In this document: positions 44,858 to 52,483 of the stretch, piece after piece | How positions within the stretch are numbered: the stretch's first letter is position 1 | How the letters are laid out: every line of letters begins with the position of its first letter | Assembly: GCA_963678565.1 (NCBI GenBank) | Contig: OY782875.1 | Location: forward strand, 806,001 to 870,000 | Length of the DNA stretch: 64,000 nt | Direction: 5' to 3' | Source: SKHV01 sp963678565 | Lineage (GTDB): Bacteria; Bacteroidota; Bacteroidia; Bacteroidales; Prolixibacteraceae | Program-made: the position numbers and the translations under genes | Notes under the pieces: generated by a model | What the model was told of the DNA's origin: nothing | The model's database searches: none | What the model saw: only the letters and a program-made list of their open reading frames with translations

Positions 44858-45697
44858 TTAATGAAAATTTTTTTTCTGATAAATTAACGGAGGTGTTCCT
44901 GTAATTTTCTTGAATTGGCGGTTAAAATAAGAGATGGTGTTAAAGCCACATTCAAAGGCTATTTCTTCTATTTTTAAGGTTTTGTTCATCAACATTTTGC
45001 TTGCTAAATCGATTCGCATACGATTAATATATTCACTTAAAGTTTGGCCTGTTTCTGCTTTGAAAAATCTGCATAACGAGGCTGGTTGCATATTTACTAA
45101 GTTGGCAATTTGTTGGAGATCTAACTGCTGTTGATAGTTTTGCATAAAATAGTTCCTGATTTTTCGAACTCTTTCAGAGCCATGTAACTTGATTGCCATT
45201 GGATACTTTTCGGATGTTAAAAAGCAAAGTTCTTTGGATTGACCAATTTCATTTAGAATGGATAGTGTATTTAAAATTTGATCGAAGCCACTTAAATAAG
45301 GAACCTGCATCATTAGTTCTGCAATTTTATTCCTCGATTGTCCTAAAATGACGATGCCTCGAGACGAATACTCGATTGCCTTTCGAACCGATTCGAATTC
45401 TGAAAGTGCAATCATTTTCATTTCCATAAACGATTCTTCAAATTGAATGAATATCGACTCAACACATTTATCTGATCCAGGATCAATCTTTATCTGGTCT
45501 GAAATCCATAGATGAGGAAGCCTTTTCCCTAAAAATACAAGGTCGCCAGGCTTAAAATTTTCCATCGTATCACCCACAATTCGTTGCCCCGTACCTTCTG
45601 AAATCATAATTAATTCATACGAATCGTGATAATGCCATTCTCTTTTATCGAAAGACTGCTGAAATACACCTGATTGTATGGACGATTTATTTTTCAA
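44858..45697 (-). CDS. AraC-family transcriptional regulator
   Basis: A 279-residue regulator with an N-terminal cupin-type sensing domain (REWHYHDSYELIMISEGTG, NFKPGDLVFLGKRLPHLW) and a C-terminal AraC double helix-turn-helix (LQQIANLVNMQPASLCRFFK, IEEIAFECGFNTISYFNRQF). The cupin domain of such regulators usually binds sugars. The gene is divergent from the corrinoid methyl-transfer operon, with only 109 nt between the start codons, so it is the most likely local regulator of that operon. It might also respond to PUL products, since no hybrid two-component regulator or sigma/anti-sigma pair for the PUL is in the window. That link is inference. Confidence 0.92.
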   Translation of the reverse strand: MKNKSSIQSGVFQQSFDKREWHYHDSYELIMISEGTGQRIVGDTMENFKPGDLVFLGKRLPHLWISDQIKIDPGSDKCVESIFIQFEESFMEMKMIALSEFESVRKAIEYSSRGIVILGQSRNKIAELMMQVPYLSGFDQILNTLSILNEIGQSKELCFLTSEKYPMAIKLHGSERVRKIRNYFMQNYQQQLDLQQIANLVNMQPASLCRFFKAETGQTLSEYINRMRIDLASKMLMNKTLKIEEIAFECGFNTISYFNRQFKKITGTPPLIYQKKNFH

Positions 45698-45721
45698 TAT
45701 TTACTTTAGGTTGCTTTTATG

Positions 45722-45750
45722 CAAATATAGTGCAATAAATTGCAAACCAA
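45722..45750 (-). promoter_or_regulatory. Promoter of the AraC regulator gene
   Basis: Read on the minus strand, TTG (45750-45748), an 18-nt spacer and TATATTTG (45729-45722) match the Bacteroidota consensus. It lies in the shared regulatory gap with the divergent corrinoid operon. TTGCAATTTATTGCA in the spacer is nearly palindromic and could be an operator. Confidence 0.7.
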
Positions 45751-45806
45751 GTACCATTTATTGTTTGATGTAATCGTTATCATTGTTGTAGTTAAACATT
45801 CTTAGC

Positions 45807-46436
45807 ATGACTCAACTAAATGAACTAACTAATTTTATCATCAATGGTAAAATGGAAGAAGCTGTGGAAATCACAAAAACAGCAATTGATAGTAAAGTAG
45901 CGCCTGGTGAAATTCTAAACTTAATGATTTTAGGAATGGAAGAGATTGGGCATCGCTACGAAACCGGAAAAGCCTTTGTACCCAACTTGTTAATGGCGGC
46001 GCGCGCAATGAAGGCAGCTTTAGAATTACTACGTCCCTTGTTAAAGGATAGCGGGATTGAAGCTAAAGGAAAAGTGGTGATTGGCACCGTAAAAGGCGAT
46101 TTGCACGACATTGGTAAAAATATTGTAGCATCGATGCTAGAAGGTGCCGGATTTGAATTGGTAAATCTGGGGGTAGATATTCCGGCGGATAAATTTGTTG
46201 AAGCTGTTCAAAACGAAAAGCCCGATATCTTGGCATTGAGTGCCTTGCTTACCACTACAATGACCAACATGAAAGCAGTAATTGAAGCCATTGAAAATGC
46301 GGGTCTAAGAGATTCTGTGAAAATCATTATTGGTGGGGCTCCTATTTCTGAAGAATTCTCGAATGAAATCGGTGCTGATGGTTTCAGTACTAACGGAAAT
46401 GCAGCAGTACGTTTGGCAAAATCACTTGTTGCATAA
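45807..46436 (+). CDS. Corrinoid (B12-binding) methyl-carrier protein, MtaC/MtbC/MtmC-type
   Basis: A 209-residue cytoplasmic corrinoid protein. The N-terminal helical cap (about 1-85, NGKMEEAVEITKTAIDSKVAP) and Rossmann-like cobalamin domain (about 88-209) match methyltransferase corrinoid proteins. The lower-ligand motif D98-x-H100-x-x-G is in VKGDLHDIGKN, with LSALLTTTMTNMKAVIEAI and IIIGGAPISEEFSNEIGAD also typical. It carries a methyl group on cobalt between a substrate-specific methyltransferase and an acceptor methyltransferase. It opens a tight four-gene operon (20 nt to the next gene, then two 4-nt overlaps). No MtaB/MttB-type substrate enzyme is adjacent, so the methyl donor is unknown. 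Confidence 0.93.
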   Translation: MTQLNELTNFIINGKMEEAVEITKTAIDSKVAPGEILNLMILGMEEIGHRYETGKAFVPNLLMAARAMKAALELLRPLLKDSGIEAKGKVVIGTVKGDLHDIGKNIVASMLEGAGFELVNLGVDIPADKFVEAVQNEKPDILALSALLTTTMTNMKAVIEAIENAGLRDSVKIIIGGAPISEEFSNEIGADGFSTNGNAAVRLAKSLVA

Positions 46437-46456
46437 TTTAAATTGATCAATTGCAT

Positions 46457-47809
46457 ATGATGAATGGGAAAGAGTTGGTGTTAAATGCCATGAATTGTCA
46501 AAAAACAGATCGAACTCCTTGGGTTCCTTTTGTTGGTGTTCATGGCGGGCAACTTATTGGCAAAAATGCTACAGAGTATTTAAAAAGCAGTGCGCATATA
46601 GTTCAGGGAGCATTGAAAGCCATTGAATTTTATCAAGCTGATGGAATTCCGGTTACATTCGATCTGCAAATAGAAGCTGAGATATTGGGCTGTTCTCTTA
46701 ATTGGGAAAAGGATAATCCTCCAGCAGTAACTTCACATCCCTTGGCTAGCGGAAGGTCACTTGACGAATTATGTATTCCAAGAATTAGTGAAGGTCGAAT
46801 TCCAATTGTGATGGAAGCAACGCGTCAGCTGCGTAGAGCGAAACCCGATATTGCACTTTATGGATTGATCACCGGACCTTTCACTTTGGCACTGCACCTC
46901 TTAGGAACCGAAGCATTTATTCAAATGTTTACCGATCCTGAAGGATTAAAGCAGGTCATTGAATTTTCAAACGATGTGGCGAAGGCAATGGCATCATATT
47001 ATTTAGAAAATGGTGTCGATGTTGTTGCGGTTGTTGATCCAATGACTAGCCAAATTGATTCTGATACTTTTAAGGAATTTGTAACTCCTGCTGCAAAATC
47101 ATTATTTAAACATATACGTGAAAATGGAGGAAAAAGTTCTTTCTTCGTTTGTGGGAATGCCAAACAAAACATTGAAGTAATGTGTGCTTGTGCTCCCGAT
47201 AATATTTCAATCGATGAAAATATTCCGTTAGCTTACGTTCGCGATATTGCGCTTAAAAATAGAATTAGTTTTGGCGGAAATTTAAAACTTACCATTGCCT
47301 TGTTAATGGGATCGCAGGAGGAGGCAGGACGAGATGCCATTGAATGTATCGAAACTGGCGGAAATACTGGTTTTATTCTAGCTCCGGGATGTGATTTAGC
47401 CTATGCAACTCCTGTTGAAAATTTAAAATATGTTAGTGAATTAGTTCATGATCAATATGCACGGGAATTGCTTAAATTGAAAGATAAAAGCGAAGATTCT
47501 TATACAAAAATAGATCTCTCAAATCGATTTGATAAAGGGAAAGTTGTAATTGATATTATTACGCTCGATAGTTCATCTTGTGCTCCTTGTCAATATATGG
47601 TCGAAGCTGTAAAAAATGCAGTGGAGGCAATTAACGGTAACATACTTTATTTTGAACATCGAATTAAGGAAAAAGAAGGAATTGAAATGATGCTGTCCCT
47701 AGGAGTTCAAAATTTGCCAACAATTTGTATCAATGGAGACGTTTGTTTTAGTTCTCAGATTCCTCCAAAGCAGCAATTGATTGAAACGATTCAAAAGTAC
47801 CTTGTATGA
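46457..47809 (+). CDS. MtaA-like URO-D methyltransferase fused to thioredoxin-like domain
   Basis: A 450-residue cytoplasmic protein with two parts. Residues ~1-345 are a URO-D superfamily methyltransferase like MtaA/MtbA (NGKELVLNAMNCQKTDRTPW start, GLITGPFTLALHLLGTE, GGNLKLTIALLMG, LAPGCDLAYATPVENLKYV). MtaA uses an H-x-C...C zinc site. Here C232 and C312 are kept but the His position is Phe230 (SSFFVCGNA). Residues ~355-450 form a thioredoxin/glutaredoxin-like domain with C375-A-P-C378 and a NLPTICINGD turn. It should move the methyl group from the corrinoid protein to a thiol or other acceptor. A TTG two codons upstream (46451) is less likely than ATG 46457. Confidence 0.85.
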   Translation: MMNGKELVLNAMNCQKTDRTPWVPFVGVHGGQLIGKNATEYLKSSAHIVQGALKAIEFYQADGIPVTFDLQIEAEILGCSLNWEKDNPPAVTSHPLASGRSLDELCIPRISEGRIPIVMEATRQLRRAKPDIALYGLITGPFTLALHLLGTEAFIQMFTDPEGLKQVIEFSNDVAKAMASYYLENGVDVVAVVDPMTSQIDSDTFKEFVTPAAKSLFKHIRENGGKSSFFVCGNAKQNIEVMCACAPDNISIDENIPLAYVRDIALKNRISFGGNLKLTIALLMGSQEEAGRDAIECIETGGNTGFILAPGCDLAYATPVENLKYVSELVHDQYARELLKLKDKSEDSYTKIDLSNRFDKGKVVIDIITLDSSSCAPCQYMVEAVKNAVEAINGNILYFEHRIKEKEGIEMMLSLGVQNLPTICINGDVCFSSQIPPKQQLIETIQKYLV

Positions 47810-48717
47810 TCATACCATTTTATTTGATTACAGGCTTTTTGGGAAGTGGAAAAACGACCTTTATAAAAAATATTCTAACTCAACAGTCGCCTGAAACGAA
47901 GGTTGCCGTAATTCAAAATGAATTTGCACCCAATAGTATCGATGGAGTTGAATTGTTGCTAAAAAATGATCAAATAAGAATTGTTGAAATTAATACAGGT
48001 TCTGTTTTTTGCTCTTGTTTAATGGGGCATTTTATTGAAACTCTAAAAAGCATTATTCGAAAATATGAACCTGAGATTATTTATTTAGAAGCATCGGGTT
48101 TGGCAAACCCCGGAGCAATTTCTGAAATTCTGAATGAAGTAGAATTATCTAAGCAAGTATTTTTAGCTGGCTCTGTTTGTTTGGTCGATGCTTATAATTT
48201 TCAGAAAGCTTTGCATAAAATGCCTTTGGTAATTCAGCAAATTAGAATTGCCGATTGGCTGTTGCTCAATAAAAGCGATTTAGTAGTCGCAAATGAAATA
48301 CAGGCAATCGAAAATCAGCTCGAAAAGCTGAATCCTTATGCCAAGCGTTACACTACACAATTTGCAGAAATTGATACTCATTTTTCCCGAAGGTCAATCT
48401 ATCGCGACAAAGGTTTTTTTGTGTCGAAAAGTGATTCAGGACGCCCCGAAAAAATAAAGTCGGTAGCGATTCGAACAGTGAAACAAATTGCAAAGATTGA
48501 ATTAGAACAGTTTCTGAAAAGCCTGTCAAAAGCAACTATTCGTGCCAAAGGTTTTGTGAATTTGTCAGATGGTAATACTATTTTGTTTCAGGCAGTTTTC
48601 GGTAATTATTCCTATATTGAGTTTGATGATTACGATGCAAATACTGAATTTACTGCCATAGGTGAGCATATTTCGGTAAAACAGATTAAAACATTATTTG
48701 AATCATATACCCATTGA
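47806..48717 (+). CDS. COG0523 (CobW-like) GTPase
   Basis: A 303-residue P-loop GTPase of the CobW/YjiA/COG0523 group: Walker A in ITGFLGSGKTTF (about 9-19), a YLEASGLANPGAISEIL switch region, NKSD specificity motif in WLLLNKSDLVV and a smaller C-terminal domain. The usual CxCC metal motif is replaced by VFCSCLMG (C69, C71). COG0523 members insert or deliver metals, or service cobalamin enzymes. In this operon it may load zinc into the MtaA-like protein or help corrinoid-protein maturation, which is inference. The start overlaps the previous stop by 4 nt (ATGA), indicating translational coupling. Confidence 0.88.
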   Translation: MIIPFYLITGFLGSGKTTFIKNILTQQSPETKVAVIQNEFAPNSIDGVELLLKNDQIRIVEINTGSVFCSCLMGHFIETLKSIIRKYEPEIIYLEASGLANPGAISEILNEVELSKQVFLAGSVCLVDAYNFQKALHKMPLVIQQIRIADWLLLNKSDLVVANEIQAIENQLEKLNPYAKRYTTQFAEIDTHFSRRSIYRDKGFFVSKSDSGRPEKIKSVAIRTVKQIAKIELEQFLKSLSKATIRAKGFVNLSDGNTILFQAVFGNYSYIEFDDYDANTEFTAIGEHISVKQIKTLFESYTH

Positions 48718-49409
48718 AAAACTTTTATTCATATCGCTGTTCATTCAATTCTTTGGAAATAGGAATCAATGATTTAATCAAAGCCAGTGGTAATTTCGAC
48801 GGTAAACCTGATAAGTTGATTCTAGAAACCGTAGCAAAAGTGTTGAAATTGGCTCCGGAATCAACAAATATTAAAGCTGCAATTCAGATTAGCCCAATTG
48901 AAATAAAGAATGGAAAGCTTGTTGCTAATTCAATTGAGTTAAGCCCCGGGCGTAAAATTACTTCCTATCTTAGAAATGCAGAATACGGGGCACTTTTTAT
49001 TGCTACGGTCGGCGATGGATTAGAAAAGATGGGACAAAACGAACTTTTGCATGGTGATTTACTCAAAGGTTACTATTTAGATTTACTAGGATCACTAACG
49101 GTTGAAAAATTAATGGACAAATTTCAAAACGAATTTGCTGCGGAATTAAAAAATGAAGGGCTGCAAATTACCAATCGTTACAGCCCCGGATATTGCGAAT
49201 GGCTTGTAAGTGATCAGCAGCAATTGTTTGAACTAATCAAGCAAAATCGTTGTGGTGTTCGATTGAATGATAGTGCTTTAATGCAACCAATGAAATCCAT
49301 TTCGGGGATTATCGGTATAGGAAAACAAGTGAAATTTCAAAAGCATAGTTGTGATATTTGTAACAATGAAAATTGTGTTTATCGTTTTGTTCGGTCAAAA
49401 GAATTGTAA
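48714..49409 (+). CDS. MetH-activation-domain-like protein with C-terminal Cys cluster
   Basis: A 231-residue protein resembling the cobalamin-dependent methionine synthase activation domain (LFIATVGDGLEKMGQNEL, RYSPGYCEWLVSDQQQLF, MQPMKSISGIIGIGKQVKF), a fold that in MetH binds S-adenosylmethionine for reductive reactivation of cob(II)alamin. It ends with a Cys cluster (CDICNNENCVYRF) that could bind an iron-sulfur centre or zinc. A reactivator role for the operon's corrinoid protein fits. The predicted start is TTG 48714, overlapping the previous TGA by 4 nt; no better ATG exists before the conserved part. It is the last gene of the operon. Confidence 0.82.
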   Translation: MKNFYSYRCSFNSLEIGINDLIKASGNFDGKPDKLILETVAKVLKLAPESTNIKAAIQISPIEIKNGKLVANSIELSPGRKITSYLRNAEYGALFIATVGDGLEKMGQNELLHGDLLKGYYLDLLGSLTVEKLMDKFQNEFAAELKNEGLQITNRYSPGYCEWLVSDQQQLFELIKQNRCGVRLNDSALMQPMKSISGIIGIGKQVKFQKHSCDICNNENCVYRFVRSKEL

Positions 49410-49468
49410 TTCTTTATTTGAAGAATTGAAAAAAAGTATTTTCTTTAATTACGACTTATGACTATTTT

Positions 49469-49849
49469 ATGCAAAATAAACAAATCTATTCTTGTTCTAT
49501 TGATCAAGAAAAAGGAATTCTAGTGAAAACTTATTACGGAATAATTTCCTTAGACTTGATGAAAAAATCATGGCTACAGTTGTTCCAGCAAAATGAAGTT
49601 ACTTCGAAAATAAAAGGGATAATTCTTGATTATCAAGACGCTGAACTCACAATTGATGTTAGTGATCTGGAGAACGTAATAAATTTTTATAAAGATTATT
49701 TTTCACATTTAAAAGATTGTAGAATTGCTTTAGTTTCCAATAAACCAAAGAATTTAGTGCTGCCGGTTTTAATCGAAAACTTTGTTCACCAAGGCAGATC
49801 TAAACCATTTTCTACTTTCGAGGCTGCACAGCGTTGGTTATTGAAATAA
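49469..49849 (+). CDS. Small cytoplasmic protein, STAS/SpoIIAA-like fold possible
   Basis: A 126-residue protein with no signal peptide or TM segment. The alternating strand/helix pattern (KGILVKTYYGIISLDLMKK, IKGIILDYQDAELTID, CRIALVSNKPKNLVL, FSTFEAAQRWLLK) resembles small STAS/SpoIIAA-like proteins common in Bacteroidota, which lack a known role. It begins 59 nt after the methyl-transfer operon and may or may not share its transcript. A short inverted repeat (AATTCTT/AAGAATT) sits in the gap but has no T run. I make no functional claim. Confidence 0.6.
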   Translation: MQNKQIYSCSIDQEKGILVKTYYGIISLDLMKKSWLQLFQQNEVTSKIKGIILDYQDAELTIDVSDLENVINFYKDYFSHLKDCRIALVSNKPKNLVLPVLIENFVHQGRSKPFSTFEAAQRWLLK

Positions 49850-49972
49850 GTGCTAATTGAATTTTTTTTGAAGAAAAATTTGACAATAAAATGTATATTG
49901 GCTTACGTTAGGTTTTCTTTGATTCTAATTGTTTTAAAATTCGAGTATGTCTGTTTTCGAATAGAAAATTAT

Positions 49973-49980
49973 TATATTTG
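49973..49980 (+). promoter_or_regulatory. Candidate -7 box for the gene at 50002
   Basis: TATATTTG at 49973-49980 matches the -7 consensus and lies 21 nt before the ATG at 50002. No clean TTG is present at the expected upstream spacing, so the assignment rests on the -7 box. It also argues against using the in-frame TTG inside this box as start. Confidence 0.45.
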
Positions 49981-50001
49981 ATACACCAAAAATCTAAAAT
50001 C

Positions 50002-50343
50002 ATGAAAAAATTCAAGCCTTATTTGTGTCTTAGTAAGAAAGATGATTCTTATGAGTTAAGTTTCGCAGTTTGTTGTAAAAGCGACCAAACAATTGAAAGC
50101 ATTGTTCAACATAAAGTTGAATACAACAAGAAAGATTATTGGGGAGTAATAGTCACTCTTTCCAATCAAACACAACTCGTTAATTCTCCACAAAATCCTA
50201 TTTACTCTTCGGTTGTAAAGATTGATCCCAAAAACTCGCTGGATTTTTCTACAATTAAATGTATCGTAATGCAATCAAGTATTGATGATTTGTTGCAACC
50301 AACTCAAACCGAAGCTAGCGATATTGATTTTTCTGATAGTTAA
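50002..50343 (+). CDS. Small protein of unknown function
   Basis: A 113-residue protein starting MKKFKPYLCLSKKDD, with beta-rich composition (YELSFAVCCKSDQTIESIV, DYWGVIVTLSNQTQLV, SSVVKIDPKNSLDFSTIKCI) and an acidic Ser/Asp tail. No signal peptide, TM helix or known motif is seen. ATG 50002 is chosen because the longer reading from TTG 49978 lies inside a promoter -7 box. It is followed 42 nt later by a histidine kinase gene and could be co-transcribed, but nothing in the sequence ties the functions. Confidence 0.55.
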   Translation: MKKFKPYLCLSKKDDSYELSFAVCCKSDQTIESIVQHKVEYNKKDYWGVIVTLSNQTQLVNSPQNPIYSSVVKIDPKNSLDFSTIKCIVMQSSIDDLLQPTQTEASDIDFSDS

Positions 50344-50385
50344 AGCTCACTTTGGTCATTAAATTATTAAGAAATAAACATTTAT

Positions 50386-52452
50386 ATGCATAATTCAATA
50401 TGGTGCAAAATTATATTGGTATTTGCTATTCTGTCTGGAGTTTCTCCGGCACGAATGAGAGCAGCCAATACGCAAATGAAAGTTTCAACTTCGGTTGAAA
50501 AACTCATTAAGCATATTGAATATATGAAAGAGCGTAACCTAGACAGTGCCATTGTTTTATGTTACAATTTAATCGATTTATCTCATGAGAAAGGATCACA
50601 GCAAGGTTTATGGCGAGCAAATTTGAATTTAGCTGATGCTTATTTTGAGATAGGAGAAAAAGATAGTGCTTATCAAATTGCCACTAAATTGTTAGATGAT
50701 GTTGAGCAAAAGAATGATCACAATCTTCAAATCGAAACGCATCTTGCACTATCGTGGTTTTATCAAAGAGACATTTATTTTGAATCGGCAATTAGACATT
50801 TACATGCCGCCGATAGTTTATGGAGGACAGAAGATCCCTTCGAGTATAAATTTGAAACATTAAAACAATTAGGAACAACTCATAAAAAAATGAGTAACTT
50901 CCCGGTAGCGCTTGAGTATTATCAAAAAATAAAAGATCAATATTCCGAATTGCTTACACAAGAACAGCTATTTTCTATAATTGTAAATGAAGCCAATGTT
51001 AGAGCATTGCAAAATAAATACAAGCTTGCGGAGCAAAGTTATTTGAAGGCAATTAGTCTAGTTGATAAAGAGGAAAGTCCTGAAAATTATGCATTGGTAA
51101 CCTATAATCTAGGTGGAATTTATTTGGTAATGCAAAAGCTGGAACTATCCAATGAGTATATAAATAATGCTTTAGCAGAATATACAAAAATTGGCTTGCA
51201 AAGTAATATTGAAAATTGTTATCGGGTTTTGGGGGCAATCAATTATTCTAAAAAAAATTATGAAACTGCTATAACCTATCTTGAAAAAGGTTTAGCGCTA
51301 GCTTATAAAATTGACAAACAAAGTGCAGTAGTTAGTATTCATAAAAATCTATACAAAGCATACTGGAACGACGGATATTATAATAAATCAATAGATAAAT
51401 TAGATAAGGCATTGGTTTATTATGAAAAATATGCAGCTCTGAAAGATTCTATTTATCAGCAAGAGATGGCTAATAAAATAATTGAATTAGAGCAACAATA
51501 CGAAAGTGAAAAGCAACTCAACAAAATTGCTTTGTTGGAACAGGAGAATATAAATATTGCCAACGAAGTACGAATGCAAAAGTCGCAACGAAACTATTTA
51601 GTAATCGTGTTATTGCTAATCCTTGCTGTAATGGGCGTATTTATTTACTTTTATTACTACTACCGTAAAATGAATAAGCTGTTAAAAGCGCAAGGACAAA
51701 GAATTTCATTTCAACGCGATAAAATTTCCGATCAGAATTCTAAACTAACCAATGCAATCAATACACAAAACAAGCTACATAGCATCATTGCCCACGATTT
51801 AAGGAGTCCGTTGGCCTCAATCTCAAATCTTACCAATTTGTTGGATATGTTTTTAGAGGATAAACGCTATGATGAATTGGCAAAAATTGTTGGGATGCTG
51901 GATCAGAAGAATGAGCAGATAATTGGACTGACCGACAACTTACTGAGCTGGGCACGAAGTCAAACAGAAGGTGTGAAACCATTGTTCGAACAGGTTTCTT
52001 TTAACGACACCGTAAATACATGTATGGAATTGTATCAACCGGTAGCTGCAGACAAAAATATTGATTTACAATTTCAAGCCAATGAGAAGGTAATTCTTTG
52101 GGCAGATAAAAATATGCTTCGAACCTTGTGCAGGAACTTAATTAACAATGCAATTAAATTTACTCCTAAAGGAGGAACGATTTTAGTTTTTACCATTCTT
52201 AAAACAACTCGAGCTCAAATTTGTGTTCGAGATTCAGGAGTTGGAATTCCAAAGGATAAAATCTCGAAACTTTTTAATCCCGATCCCAGTAAGGTAAGCT
52301 CAGGTACCGAGGGCGAAAAAAGTAGTGGCCTTGGGCTAATCGTTTGCAAAGAGTTTGTTGAGGCGATGGATGGTAAAATTTGGGTTGAAAGTGAGGAAGG
52401 TAAAGGAAGTTGTTTCAAAATTGAACTTCCTTTGTTTCAGTCTAAAGAATAG
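50386..52452 (+). CDS. TPR-containing sensor histidine kinase
   Basis: A 688-residue membrane sensor. A signal/TM start (IILVFAILSGVSPARM) is followed by a periplasmic array of about six to eight TPR units (residues ~35-370, such as ALVTYNLGGIYLVMQKLELS), a coiled coil (~360-400) and a TM helix (~405-430, YLVIVLLLILAVMGVFIYFY). The cytoplasmic kinase has HisKA with the phospho-acceptor H470 in IIAHDLRSPLASISN and HATPase motifs N in NNAIKFTPKGG, DSGVGIP and GLGLIVCKEF. No receiver domain or partner response regulator is adjacent, so it is an orphan kinase here. The signal is unknown. Confidence 0.92.
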   Translation: MHNSIWCKIILVFAILSGVSPARMRAANTQMKVSTSVEKLIKHIEYMKERNLDSAIVLCYNLIDLSHEKGSQQGLWRANLNLADAYFEIGEKDSAYQIATKLLDDVEQKNDHNLQIETHLALSWFYQRDIYFESAIRHLHAADSLWRTEDPFEYKFETLKQLGTTHKKMSNFPVALEYYQKIKDQYSELLTQEQLFSIIVNEANVRALQNKYKLAEQSYLKAISLVDKEESPENYALVTYNLGGIYLVMQKLELSNEYINNALAEYTKIGLQSNIENCYRVLGAINYSKKNYETAITYLEKGLALAYKIDKQSAVVSIHKNLYKAYWNDGYYNKSIDKLDKALVYYEKYAALKDSIYQQEMANKIIELEQQYESEKQLNKIALLEQENINIANEVRMQKSQRNYLVIVLLLILAVMGVFIYFYYYYRKMNKLLKAQGQRISFQRDKISDQNSKLTNAINTQNKLHSIIAHDLRSPLASISNLTNLLDMFLEDKRYDELAKIVGMLDQKNEQIIGLTDNLLSWARSQTEGVKPLFEQVSFNDTVNTCMELYQPVAADKNIDLQFQANEKVILWADKNMLRTLCRNLINNAIKFTPKGGTILVFTILKTTRAQICVRDSGVGIPKDKISKLFNPDPSKVSSGTEGEKSSGLGLIVCKEFVEAMDGKIWVESEEGKGSCFKIELPLFQSKE

Positions 52453-52460
52453 CATATCCC

Positions 52461-52483
52461 TTGGGAGATTTAAACTTTCCCAA
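52461..52483. terminator. Hairpin between convergent genes, possible bidirectional terminator
   Basis: 52461-52468 pairs with 52476-52483 (8 bp with one G-T pair, 7-nt loop). It lies between the histidine-kinase stop and the stop of the convergent acyl-CoA synthetase gene, overlapping the end of the latter. There is no clear T run, so this is tentative. Confidence 0.3.

Noticed and set aside
46457..47809. Annotation as uroporphyrinogen decarboxylase (HemE) for heme synthesis
   Set aside because: The corrinoid-protein neighbour, the CxxC fusion and the MtaA-like C232/C312 pattern point to a methyltransferase. The same reasoning applies to 24895-25938.
49410..49440. Inverted repeat AATTCTT/AAGAATT after the methyl-transfer operon as terminator
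   Set aside because: It is followed by an A run rather than a T run on the plus strand, so it does not fit a plus-strand terminator.
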